From Thiobacillus sp. UBA2487 (GTDB taxonomy: Bacteria > Pseudomonadota > Gammaproteobacteria > Burkholderiales > Sulfuriferulaceae), in contig DDOT01000074.1 in NCBI GenBank assembly GCA_002341815.1, positions 1,058 through 7,928 on the forward strand: a DNA stretch of 6,871 nucleotides, given 5' to 3'. The position numbers were made by a program, and so were the translations under genes. The notes under the pieces were generated by a model. The model saw only the letters and a program-made list of their open reading frames with translations. It had not been told where the DNA came from and did not search any database. This document shows, piece by piece, positions 1 through 6,319 of this stretch; positions within the stretch are counted from its first letter, which is position 1; each line of letters begins with the position of its first letter.

Positions 1-75
1 CGATTCGGGCAGTAGAGCGACCCGAGTGGCTGTGATAGTATGCAGCCAACCAATGCGCTCAGGAGCGATGATGTT
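1..75 (+). other. Window edge: possible 3' end of an upstream gene plus murI leader
   Basis: Two plus-strand frames are open from the left edge. One starts at base 3 and ends at TGA 33-35, reading IRAVERPEWL; it could be the C-terminus of an upstream gene. The other starts at base 2 and ends at TAG 83-85, overlapping the murI start. With at most 27 codons visible neither can be identified. I see no convincing promoter. A short stem TCGGG/CCCGA (5-9 with 21-25) is present but has no T-run, so I do not call it a terminator. Confidence 0.2.
61..65 (+). promoter_or_regulatory. Ribosome binding site that sets the murI start
   Basis: AGGAG lies 10 bases before the ATG at 76. The earlier in-frame ATG at 40 has no Shine-Dalgarno-like sequence in front of it and would add 12 residues not expected before the family's conserved start. 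This site therefore favours 76. An out-of-frame ATG at 71 is only 5 bases from the site and opens a four-codon frame ending at TAG 83-85. Confidence 0.6.
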
Positions 76-891
76 ATGCGGATAGATCCATCCCGACCGA
101 TAGGCGTGTTTGATTCGGGAATTGGCGGCCTGACGGTGGTGCGGGCGCTGATGGAACGTTTGCCGTTTGAGCACATCGTGTATTTTGGCGATACCGCACG
201 CGTGCCGTATGGTGTGAAATCAGTAGAGACCATTGCCCATTACACCACACAAATCACACAGTTTTTGCTGGAAAAACAAGTTAAAACGCTGATCATTGCC
301 TGCAATACCATGGCTTCGGTGGCGGCGCAGACCGTGTGCGACCTGTCGCCGGTGCCGGTGCTGGATGTGATTGAGGCGGGTGCTTACATGGCCGCCGCCG
401 CCACACATACCGGCAGAATCGGTGTGATTGGCACCCCAACCACCGTCAACAGCAACGCGTATGCGCGGGCCATACATGCGCAACGAAATGACGCGCGGAT
501 TTATTCGCAAGCATGTCCGTTATTTGTGCCGTTGGTTGAAGAGGGTTGGTTGGAGCACGAGGTTACCCGATTGACCGCGCTTGAGTATTTGCGCCCGGTG
601 TTGGCGGAAGATATTGATACCTTGGTGCTCGGTTGCACGCATTACCCGCTGATCAAGCCGTTGTTGCAAGATGTGGTGGGGCAGGATGTGCAGCTGGTGG
701 ATTCGGCCGAAGCCATGGCTGAACGTACCGCTGCATTATTGGCGCAGCATGGCCTGCTGAATGAATCGCGTGCACAGCCGTGTTATGAATATTACGTAAC
801 CGATGTGCCGGTCAAATTTCAGACGATCGGCGAGCGTTTTCTTGGACGCAGTTTAAGCCCGATTCACGTGGTGAAGTGGCAGGATAAATGA
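76..891 (+). CDS. murI: Glutamate racemase
   Basis: Interconverts L- and D-glutamate in the cytoplasm without a cofactor, supplying D-Glu for the peptidoglycan peptide stem. The 271-residue product has the usual family length and its landmarks in order: PIGVFDSGIGG near the N-terminus with Asp13 of the DSG motif, GDTARVPYG at 38-46, the first catalytic Cys76 in IIACNT, and the second catalytic Cys187 followed by His189 in GCTHYPL. All catalytic residues are present, so the enzyme should work. The start at 76 is chosen from the AGGAG at 61-65 and the family N-terminus; an in-frame ATG at 40 is the alternative. It is convergent with alr, 17 bases away, which makes the other common D-amino acid of the cell wall. 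Family assignment is very secure. Confidence 0.96.
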   Translation: MRIDPSRPIGVFDSGIGGLTVVRALMERLPFEHIVYFGDTARVPYGVKSVETIAHYTTQITQFLLEKQVKTLIIACNTMASVAAQTVCDLSPVPVLDVIEAGAYMAAAATHTGRIGVIGTPTTVNSNAYARAIHAQRNDARIYSQACPLFVPLVEEGWLEHEVTRLTALEYLRPVLAEDIDTLVLGCTHYPLIKPLLQDVVGQDVQLVDSAEAMAERTAALLAQHGLLNESRAQPCYEYYVTDVPVKFQTIGERFLGRSLSPIHVVKWQDK

Positions 892-892
892 T

Positions 893-912
893 ATGAAACC
901 GTGGGGTTTTAT
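893..912 (+). terminator. Candidate hairpin at the murI/alr convergence
   Basis: ATGAAACC (893-900) can pair with GGTTTTAT (905-912) around a GTGG loop, giving 8 pairs with one G-U wobble in the plus-strand RNA. It begins two bases after the murI stop and covers the alr stop. The stem is AT-rich and no T-run follows on either strand, so it is at best a weak terminator. On the minus strand one pair becomes an A-C mismatch. A second stem, GCACCG (917-922) with CGGTGC (936-941), lies inside the alr 3' end. Confidence 0.25.
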
Positions 913-1982
913 GGAAGCACCGTGGCATTCACGCGCGGTGCGCGAGCGCATAACAGTTCGTAGCTAATGGTTTGTGCTGACTGTGCTACACGTTCAACGG
1001 GCATGTTTTTGCCCCACAGCGTCACGTTAGCGCCGATTCCGATGCTGGCCGGTAATTCCGTGAGGTCCGCAAACAGCATGTCCATTGATACCCGACCCAA
1101 TGTCCGGGTAAGGTGGCCGTCAATTAAAATGGGACTGCCGGTATTGGCATGGCGTGGGTACCCATCGGCATAACCGCAGGCGATGACTGCCACCCGACTG
1201 GGGCGACTGGCGAACCATGTGTTGGCGTAACCGAGCGCCTGTCCGATGTTCAGGTGCTGTATGGCGATGACGCGGCTTGATACAGTCATGACCGGCAGTA
1301 GCCCCAGTTGTTCGCCTGTGTGTTCGGAAAATGGTGATGCCCCATACAAGGCGATACCTGGCCTTACCCAGTCGGCATGGGTTTGAGAATAACGAAAAAT
1401 GGCGGCTGAGTTGGCCAGGCTGCGCGGGTGGTTTAACCCGGCGAAACTGGCGTTGATGACTGTCATTTGATCGGCGATGCCTGCGGGTTCGTCAGCGCAG
1501 GCAAAATGACTGATCAGGTTGATGTCGTCGATTGCGGCAATACCCCGCAGGCGGTTTAGGGCGAAGGGGAAGTCGGCAGGGGTAAATCCCAATCGGTTCA
1601 TCCCGCTGTTTAGTTTGACGAATACCGGCGGCAGTGGCTCGGAGCCGCCCTGTTCCAGCATGTGGATTTGTTCGGTCTGGTGGACGACCATCGACAGGTG
1701 GTGCTGGCGACAAAGCAGCAACTCATCGGCACTGAAGATGCCCTCCAGTAGCAGAACCGGTTTACGCCAGCCACGTTCGCGCACTTGCAAAGCTTCTTCA
1801 ACGCTGGCGACCGCCAGAGCATCGGCATCGGCCAGTGCGCTGATGGCCGGTGGCAATCCATGTCCGTAGGCATTGGCTTTCACCACAGCCATAATCCGGC
1901 TGTGGGGTGCTTGTCGGCGAATAACGCCCAGATTATGCCGCAACGCGCCGGTATCGATGTGGGCAATGATTGGACGACTCAT
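909..1982 (-). CDS. alr: Alanine racemase (PLP-dependent)
   Basis: Interconverts L- and D-alanine with pyridoxal phosphate in the cytoplasm; D-Ala goes into the D-Ala-D-Ala end of peptidoglycan precursors. The 357-residue product has full family length. The N-terminal barrel carries the PLP lysine Lys35 in AVVKANAYGHG, and VKLNSGMNRLG at 122-132 supplies Lys123 and Arg130, matching the family's carbamylated lysine and arginine. The C-terminal domain has GYADGYPR at 270-277 with the presumed catalytic Tyr271, then GRVSMDM, and YELLC at 341-345. The chosen ATG overlaps the dnaB stop as ATGA (1979-1982), which suggests translational coupling. A GTG at 2000 would add six residues and has no better ribosome site. 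I see no separate promoter, so expression probably depends on dnaB transcription. Nothing separates it here as biosynthetic Alr or catabolic DadX, but linkage to dnaB fits the biosynthetic form. Confidence 0.96.
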   Translation of the reverse strand: MSRPIIAHIDTGALRHNLGVIRRQAPHSRIMAVVKANAYGHGLPPAISALADADALAVASVEEALQVRERGWRKPVLLLEGIFSADELLLCRQHHLSMVVHQTEQIHMLEQGGSEPLPPVFVKLNSGMNRLGFTPADFPFALNRLRGIAAIDDINLISHFACADEPAGIADQMTVINASFAGLNHPRSLANSAAIFRYSQTHADWVRPGIALYGASPFSEHTGEQLGLLPVMTVSSRVIAIQHLNIGQALGYANTWFASRPSRVAVIACGYADGYPRHANTGSPILIDGHLTRTLGRVSMDMLFADLTELPASIGIGANVTLWGKNMPVERVAQSAQTISYELLCARAPRVNATVLP

Positions 1983-3367
1983 GATTCGTGCGGGTTCCAC
2001 GTGGCGCTGGCATGATTCTCAAACCGCGTGTTGGCGCCTACAAAGGTGAGCTTGACCATGCCGATCGGACCGTTACGTTGTTTGCCGATGATAATTTCGG
2101 CCAAGCCCTTGTCCTGACTATCCTTGTTATACACTTCGTCGCGATAAATAAACAAGATCACGTCGGCGTCTTGCTCAATGGCGCCTGATTCGCGCAAGTC
2201 GGACATCACCGGACGTTTGTCCGGGCGCTGTTCCAGCGAGCGGTTAAGCTGTGACAGGGCAATGATCGGTACACTTAGCTCTTTGGCCAGCGCTTTCAGC
2301 GAACGGGAAATCTCAGAGATTTCCGTGGCACGGTTTTCGCCAACGCTGATGCTGGACATCAGTTGCAGGTAGTCAATGATGATCAAGCCGAGTTTGCCGC
2401 ACTGATGGTACAACCGACGTGCGCGCGCGCGAACTTCCAGGGCATTCAGCGCGGGTGTTTCATCAATAAAGATCGGTGCGTCATTCAGTTTGCCCAACGC
2501 ATAAGTCAGGCGAGACCAGTCTTCATCTTGTAACTGACCCGTGCGCAAGCGCTGTTGATCCAATTTTCCCACCGAACCCAGCATCCGCATGACGAGCTGG
2601 GATGCGCCCATTTCCATGGAGAAAATGGCCACCGGCAATCCGGTGTCGATGGCGACATTTTCACCAATATTGATTGAAAAAGCTGTTTTCCCCATGGACG
2701 GCCGGCCGGCAACAATAATCAGGTCGCCGGGTTGCAAGCCGGCGGTTTTGCGATCCAGGTCGAGATAACCGGTTGGAATGCCGGTCACGTCACTTGGGTT
2801 ATCCCGACTAAACAGCTCGTCAATCCGGTCGACCACGGAGGTTAGCAAGGGCTTGATGTCGAGAAAGCCGTTTTGCTTGCGAGCACCGGCTTCGGCAATA
2901 TCAAAAATCTTTTTTTCGGCCTGATCCAGTAATTCGTTCGGGCTTTGTCCCGTTGGTTGATAGGCCGATTCGGCAATTTCGCTACCCACTTCTACCAGTT
3001 TGCGTAGAATGGCACGTTCGCGCACAATTTCTGCATATCGACGGATATTGGCCGATGATGGCGTATTTTGTGCCAATGCCACTAAATATGGCAGACCGCC
3101 AACGGTACCGAGTTCGCCCAGATTTTCCAGCGCTTCGCCCGTGGTAATGATATCGGCGGGTCGTCCATGATCGATCAGTTTGCTGATGGTTTGATAAATC
3201 AAACGGTGATCATGGCGGTAAAAATCAGCATGACTTACCACATCGACAATGCGATCCCAAGCGCTATTATCGAGCAACAAGCCACCCAGTACCGATTGTT
3301 CGGCCTCGACAGAATGCGGAGGAAGTTTTAAAGATGCAATTTGCGGGTCGCTGGAAGATGCAGACAT
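1979..3367 (-). CDS. dnaB: Replicative DNA helicase DnaB
   Basis: The hexameric ATP-driven 5'-3' helicase that unwinds DNA at the replication fork and recruits primase. The 462-residue product has the normal length. The N-terminal collar domain runs from about LPPHSVEAEQSVLGGLL (15-31) to residue 115, followed by a linker to about 190 and a RecA-like motor. The motor shows Walker A GRPSMGKT (221-228), Walker B LIIIDYLQL (328-336, Asp332), SQLNRSLEQR (372-381) and the arginine-finger segment KQRNGPIG (429-436). No intein or frameshift is visible. ATG 3367 matches the family N-terminus; the frame stays open upstream to 3475, but those 36 residues look unlike any DnaB. The ribosome site is weak. 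It overlaps alr by ATGA. Next to it is a divergent rhodanese gene, not the rpsF-rpsR-rplI cluster that precedes dnaB in many proteobacteria. Confidence 0.97.
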   Translation of the reverse strand: MSASSSDPQIASLKLPPHSVEAEQSVLGGLLLDNSAWDRIVDVVSHADFYRHDHRLIYQTISKLIDHGRPADIITTGEALENLGELGTVGGLPYLVALAQNTPSSANIRRYAEIVRERAILRKLVEVGSEIAESAYQPTGQSPNELLDQAEKKIFDIAEAGARKQNGFLDIKPLLTSVVDRIDELFSRDNPSDVTGIPTGYLDLDRKTAGLQPGDLIIVAGRPSMGKTAFSINIGENVAIDTGLPVAIFSMEMGASQLVMRMLGSVGKLDQQRLRTGQLQDEDWSRLTYALGKLNDAPIFIDETPALNALEVRARARRLYHQCGKLGLIIIDYLQLMSSISVGENRATEISEISRSLKALAKELSVPIIALSQLNRSLEQRPDKRPVMSDLRESGAIEQDADVILFIYRDEVYNKDSQDKGLAEIIIGKQRNGPIGMVKLTFVGANTRFENHASATWNPHES

Positions 3368-3398
3368 GGGTGGGATGCGATAAAATGAAACCGTGTGA

Positions 3399-3446
3399 GG
3401 CGATATCATAACATTGATTGCCGGCGAGCGATTGGCGAGAAGGCGA
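3399..3446. repeat. Four copies of GGCGA in the divergent promoter region
   Basis: GGCGA occurs on the plus strand at 3399-3403, 3423-3427, 3434-3438 and 3442-3446, so starts are 24, 11 and 8 bases apart. The first copy extends to GGCGAT and faces ATTGCC at 3417-3422, making an imperfect inverted repeat around the dnaB -10 element. This arrangement could be a regulator binding cluster, but no known operator is recognised and chance remains possible. Confidence 0.3.
3405..3413 (-). promoter_or_regulatory. Extended -10 promoter candidate for dnaB-alr
   Basis: On the minus strand the sequence reads TGTTATGAT. TATGAT (3410-3405) matches five of six bases of the sigma-70 -10 consensus and is preceded by the TGN extended motif. 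No good -35 hexamer lies 16-18 bases upstream, which is tolerable for extended -10 promoters. Transcription would start near 3398, leaving a leader of about 30 bases before the dnaB ATG. Confidence 0.4.
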
Positions 3447-3494
3447 CTAACGCAAGGTGCAAACAGACCATGCAACAGAAAGCGTGAAGATACG

Positions 3495-3812
3495 ATGGAA
3501 ATCAGTGTGCAAGAATATGAGGCGTTGGTGCAGCGATTCCCGCAAGCGGTGATTGTCGATGTGCGTTTTGACTACGAACGCGAGCATGTCGGCACGTTGC
3601 CCGGTGCGAAACACATTCCGATTTATATGCCGGATTGGGAACCAAACCCTGATTTTTGTCGATTAGTTACACAAGAGGCTAAAGCCGGACAACCGTTGAT
3701 TTTTGTTTGCCGCAGCGGCCATCGTTCGTGTGAAGCGTGTGATTTGGTTGATTTACCCGCCGTAGAAGGGGTTTATAGCCTGCGGGAAGGGTTGACCAGT
3801 TTGCTGGGTTAA
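3495..3812 (+). CDS. Single-domain rhodanese-like protein
   Basis: A 105-residue single rhodanese domain, probably cytoplasmic since no signal peptide is visible. Such proteins carry a persulfide on a loop cysteine and move sulfane sulfur between small thiols or partner proteins; the substrate here cannot be told. Landmarks are VIVDVR at 19-24, GTLPGAKHIP at 33-42 (the family's GHIPGAxxIP), and the active loop CRSGHRS at 72-78 with catalytic Cys72. A second cysteine pair follows at once (Cys79, Cys82, CEAC), with a further Cys55. The C-terminal segment is LREGL where many members have a GG..W pattern. ATG 3495 is the first in-frame ATG after a run of unrelated-looking codons; GAAG a few bases before it is a weak ribosome site. 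It is divergent from dnaB and 44 bases before yqgE, so it may be the first gene of the downstream operon. It could equally be called GlpE- or PspE-like, but I do not assign a symbol. Confidence 0.88.
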   Translation: MEISVQEYEALVQRFPQAVIVDVRFDYEREHVGTLPGAKHIPIYMPDWEPNPDFCRLVTQEAKAGQPLIFVCRSGHRSCEACDLVDLPAVEGVYSLREGLTSLLG

Positions 3813-3844
3813 TTTATCAAGAGAGCGGGCCAGGTGGCTGCCGT

Positions 3845-3850
3845 TAGAAT
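3845..3850 (+). promoter_or_regulatory. Possible -10 element just before yqgE
   Basis: TAGAAT matches five of six bases of the -10 consensus and ends six bases before the yqgE ATG. If used, the transcript would begin at or very near the start codon, giving a leaderless message. No good -35 hexamer is present 16-18 bases upstream. The gene has only GAG at 3851-3853 as a ribosome site, too close to the ATG. Confidence 0.2.
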
Positions 3851-3856
3851 GAGCAT

Positions 3857-4417
3857 ATGCAAACTATCGATTTGACCGGACATTTTTTAATTGCCATGCC
3901 AGGCATGGAAGACAACCGTTTTGTGCGCACGCTGACCTACATCTGTAAACATGATGAAGAAGGTGCTTTGGGGGTGATCGTGAATCGTCCCATTGACATG
4001 CGCATGTCGGAGTTGTTTGCGCAAATTGGTGTAGAAACCAGTGATAGCGAATTGGCCGAGCGTCATTTGTATTTTGGCGGGCCGGTGGAAACAGGACGTG
4101 GCTTTGTATTGCATGCGCCGGTGGGCGAATGGCAATCCAGTCTGGCCGTTGCCGAAGGCATTGCATTGACAACCTCCCGTGATATTCTGGATGCGCTCGC
4201 CAAAGGTGATGGGCCTGACAAAATGATGGTGGCTTTGGGCTATGCAGGTTGGGGTGCGGGTCAACTTGAACAGGAAATGTCGCAAAATGCCTGGTTGACG
4301 GTAGAAGGCAACGCACATGTCATGTTTGATCTGCCCGCCGAAGATCGGTTGGAAGCCGCGAGCCATTTGTTGGGTGTGAATTATCGGTTTTTATCTGAAA
4401 GCGCCGGGCATGCTTGA
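3857..4417 (+). CDS. yqgE: YqgE/AlgH family protein (UPF0301)
   Basis: A 186-residue protein of the YqgE/AlgH family, whose biochemical role is not established; the AlgH name comes from a link to alginate regulation in Pseudomonas. Family features are complete: HFLIAMPGMEDNRFVRT at 9-25, YICKHDEEGALGVIVNRP at 28-45, YFGGPV at 72-77, and GYAGWGAGQLEQE followed by NAWL at 128-147. No signal peptide or membrane segment is seen, so it should be cytoplasmic. The ATG at 3857 gives exactly the family N-terminus despite a poor ribosome site. It starts 44 bases after the rhodanese gene and overlaps ruvX by eight bases if ruvX begins at 4410. The order yqgE-ruvX is widely conserved in proteobacteria, and in Pseudomonas it also leads into pyrR-pyrB-pyrC'. 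Identity is secure, function is not. Confidence 0.93.
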   Translation: MQTIDLTGHFLIAMPGMEDNRFVRTLTYICKHDEEGALGVIVNRPIDMRMSELFAQIGVETSDSELAERHLYFGGPVETGRGFVLHAPVGEWQSSLAVAEGIALTTSRDILDALAKGDGPDKMMVALGYAGWGAGQLEQEMSQNAWLTVEGNAHVMFDLPAEDRLEAASHLLGVNYRFLSESAGHA

Positions 4418-4880
4418 CCCCCGTGGCGATGATGTGTCGATGCCACAGCGGGGCAGTGTGTTGGGGTTTGATTTTGGTTTGGTGCGGCTCGGCGTGGCGG
4501 TGGGTGATTTTGAATTACGCATGGCGCATCCGTTAGAAACCATTGTGTCCGAGGTCAATTCAATCCGGTTTGCGCGAATTGCACAGTTGATTGCCGAATG
4601 GCGACCGGTGCTGGCTGTGGTTGGCCTGCCCGCACATGATGATGGCAGGTTGCACGACATGGCGGGCGCTTGCCGGAAATTTGGCTACCGTCTGCGCGGG
4701 CGGTTTGGGTTGCCGGTGTTATGGATGGATGAGCGCTATAGTTCCTTGGCGGCATCGGCTGAACTGAATGAAAACGGGGTGCGCGGACGCAAGCAGAAAT
4801 CCAGGCTTGACCAGATGGCAGCCAAGCTGATTTTACAACAGTATTTTGATGAACCGGAGTGTGCGCATGACGTTGCCTGA
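4410..4880 (+). CDS. ruvX: Putative pre-16S rRNA nuclease / Holliday junction resolvase-like protein RuvX (YqgF)
   Basis: An RNase H-fold nuclease of the YqgF family. In E. coli it is tied to maturation of the 16S rRNA 5' end; a Holliday-junction role was proposed from fold similarity. Numbered from the 4410 start (156 residues), the motifs are GFDFGLVRLGVAVGD at 19-33 with acidic Asp21, VVGLP..DDG at 70-79, DERYSS at 107-112 with Glu108, and DQMAAKLILQQYF at 134-146 with Asp134. The three acidic positions expected for metal binding are kept. The start is uncertain: ATG 4410 overlaps the yqgE stop and has GAAAG eight bases before it, while ATG 4440 gives 146 residues, nearer the usual family length, but has no clear ribosome site. 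The 3' end overlaps pyrR by 14 bases. Confidence 0.92.
   Translation: MLDPRGDDVSMPQRGSVLGFDFGLVRLGVAVGDFELRMAHPLETIVSEVNSIRFARIAQLIAEWRPVLAVVGLPAHDDGRLHDMAGACRKFGYRLRGRFGLPVLWMDERYSSLAASAELNENGVRGRKQKSRLDQMAAKLILQQYFDEPECAHDVA
4856..4859 (+). promoter_or_regulatory. Ribosome binding site that sets the pyrR start
   Basis: GGAG inside the end of ruvX lies seven bases before ATG 4867. The frame is also open to an ATG at 4846, but that start lacks such a site and adds seven residues that do not fit the family N-terminus. Confidence 0.6.
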
Positions 4881-5367
4881 TCCCGATGTGCTGATACATC
4901 AACTGGCCGATCGAATCCGGCCAAGTCTGTCAGCCGAAACCGTGTTGGTGGGAATGCACACGGGTGGCCTGTGGGCTGCCGAGTGTATGCATCCGCTGCT
5001 GGATGCAGGCATGCCGCATGGCAGTCTGGATATTTCATTTTATCGTGATGATTTTGAAGAAAAAGGTCTGCATGATCAGATCCGGCCCACCCATTTGCCG
5101 TTTGAGGTAGAAGGGCGGGATATTTTGCTGGTGGATGATGTGCTGTACACCGGGCGATCTGTTCGGGCCGCCATGAATGCCTTGTTTGATTATGGGCGAC
5201 CCAGTCGCATTCGTTTGGCGGTACTGATTGATCGTTTGGGTGACCGCCAATTACCGATTGCGGCCGATTACATCGGAGCGGGCTTGCGGGTGCCGTCAGG
5301 CAAGCATATTCATTTGGTTCGTGCAGCGGATGGCGAACTGCAACTCAAGTTGGTGGACGTTGAATGA
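4867..5367 (+). CDS. pyrR: PyrR: pyrimidine operon regulator / uracil phosphoribosyltransferase
   Basis: A type I phosphoribosyltransferase-fold protein. In Bacillus, PyrR binds pyr leader RNA with UMP and attenuates transcription, and it also makes UMP from uracil and PRPP. The 166-residue product has family length. It shows LVGMHTGG at 27-34, [10 protein letters not shown] at 54-63 and the PRPP loop [17 protein letters not shown] at 86-102 with the Asp90-Asp91 pair, then [17 protein letters not shown] at 121-137. The PRPP site is intact, so phosphoribosyltransferase activity is plausible. The Bacillus-type TRG is TGG here, and the DRGxRELP segment appears to have one extra residue. It overlaps ruvX by 14 bases and pyrB by ATGA. 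With no noncoding leader before it, regulation by a local attenuator is not supported by this window. Confidence 0.94.
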   Translation: MTLPDPDVLIHQLADRIRPSLSAETVLVGMHTGGLWAAECMHPLLDAGMPHGSLDISFYRDDFEEKGLHDQIRPTHLPFEVEGRDILLVDDVLYTGRSVRAAMNALFDYGRPSRIRLAVLIDRLGDRQLPIAADYIGAGLRVPSGKHIHLVRAADGELQLKLVDVE

Positions 5368-6314
5368 GCGAAAATCCACAGTTGAATGCGGACGGAAGTC
5401 TGCGACATTTGTTGACGATAGATGGTTTGCCGCGCAGTCTGCTGATGAAGATTCTGGATACAGCCGAAGGATTCGTGGCAGTGAATGATCAAGAGGTTCG
5501 CAAGGTTCCTCTGTTGCGCGGCAAAGCTATTTTTAACCTGTTTTTTGAGCCATCCACCCGCACCCGTACGACATTCGAGATTGCCGCCAAGCGATTGTCA
5601 GCCGATGTGATCAACCTGAATATTGGCGCATCCAGTCAAAGCAAGGGGGAAACCCTGCTGGATACGGTGGATAACTTGTCGGCCATGCAAGCAGACATGT
5701 TTGTGGTGCGTCATGCCCAATCCGGCGCAGCGCATATGATTGCCCGGCACGTGGCACCGCATATTCATGTGGTGAATGCCGGGGATGGTCGGCATGCCCA
5801 TCCTACACAAGGCTTGCTGGATATGTTTACCATTCGGCGCTTCAAGGGTGAGTTTCATCATCTATGTGTGGCGATTGTCGGCGATGTGTTGCACTCGCGT
5901 GTGGCTCGTTCGCAGATTCATGCGTTGACCACGCTGGGGGTGCCCGAAGTGCGGGTGATTGCGCCAAAAACCTTATTGCCGGTTGGTATCGCGCAGATGG
6001 GGGTGCAGGTGTTCCACGACATGGAAGCAGGGCTGAAAGGGGTGGATGTGGTCATTATCCTGCGCCTGCAAAACGAACGCATGCGTGGCGCTCGTTTGCC
6101 CAGCCCACAAGAATATTTTCGCTATTATGGCTTGACCCCGCAAAAGTTGGCTTGTGCCAAACCGGATGCCATTGTCATGCACCCCGGACCGATGAATCGG
6201 GGGGTTGAAATTGATTCGGCAGTGGCGGATGGTAGCCAGTCTGTGATTCTGCCGCAGGTGACGTATGGCATTGCGGTGCGGATGGCGGTGATGAGCATGT
6301 TGGCGGGGAATTAA
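5364..6314 (+). CDS. pyrB: Aspartate carbamoyltransferase catalytic chain
   Basis: Joins carbamoyl phosphate and L-aspartate to give N-carbamoyl-L-aspartate, the committed step of pyrimidine synthesis; it works as a trimer in the cytoplasm. The 316-residue chain has every expected landmark: the carbamoyl phosphate loop [12 protein letters not shown] (61-72), SKGETLLDT (93-101) with Lys94, VVRH (114-117), HPTQGLLD (146-153), [11 protein letters not shown] (173-183), LRLQNERM (233-240) and HPGPMNRG (273-280). About 15 residues precede the conserved HLLTIDGLP. The start overlaps the pyrR stop as ATGA, with GGTGGA six bases upstream. No pyrI regulatory-chain gene lies next to it; instead a metal-site-deficient dihydroorotase homologue follows after five bases. 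This fits the Pseudomonas-type ATCase, in which such a partner is needed for assembly. Confidence 0.97.
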   Translation: MSENPQLNADGSLRHLLTIDGLPRSLLMKILDTAEGFVAVNDQEVRKVPLLRGKAIFNLFFEPSTRTRTTFEIAAKRLSADVINLNIGASSQSKGETLLDTVDNLSAMQADMFVVRHAQSGAAHMIARHVAPHIHVVNAGDGRHAHPTQGLLDMFTIRRFKGEFHHLCVAIVGDVLHSRVARSQIHALTTLGVPEVRVIAPKTLLPVGIAQMGVQVFHDMEAGLKGVDVVIILRLQNERMRGARLPSPQEYFRYYGLTPQKLACAKPDAIVMHPGPMNRGVEIDSAVADGSQSVILPQVTYGIAVRMAVMSMLAGN

Positions 6315-6319
6315 CCAAG

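Noticed and set aside
693..700. GCTGGTGG (E. coli Chi sequence), also at 5127-5134
   Set aside because: Both copies fall in coding sequence where Leu-Val-Asp codons produce it, and the Chi sequence of this organism is unknown.
1519..1869. Plus-strand open frame of 116 codons inside alr
   Set aside because: It lies opposite conserved alr coding sequence, and its Ser/Arg/Trp-rich composition is typical of an antisense shadow.
2904..2918. A-rich then T-rich run in dnaB that might act as a terminator
   Set aside because: It encodes conserved residues (EKKIFDIAE) and has no GC-rich stem in front of it on either strand.
3368..3475. N-terminal extension of dnaB by 36 residues
   Set aside because: The frame is open, but the added residues do not resemble DnaB, lack a ribosome site and would place the dnaB promoter candidate inside the gene.
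3813..3856. Possible PyrR binding loop or attenuator before yqgE
   Set aside because: An AGAGAG run recalls the Bacillus PyrR loop, but no stem, antiterminator or terminator with a T-run can be drawn in the 44-base gap.
3831..3856. Possible sigma-54 promoter (TGGCTG...) before yqgE
   Set aside because: The downstream TTGC half is missing at the required spacing.
3864..4366. Two long minus-strand open frames (150 and 159 codons) opposite yqgE
   Set aside because: They are shadows of a well-conserved gene: rich in His, Pro and Cys, no recognisable domain and no ribosome site.
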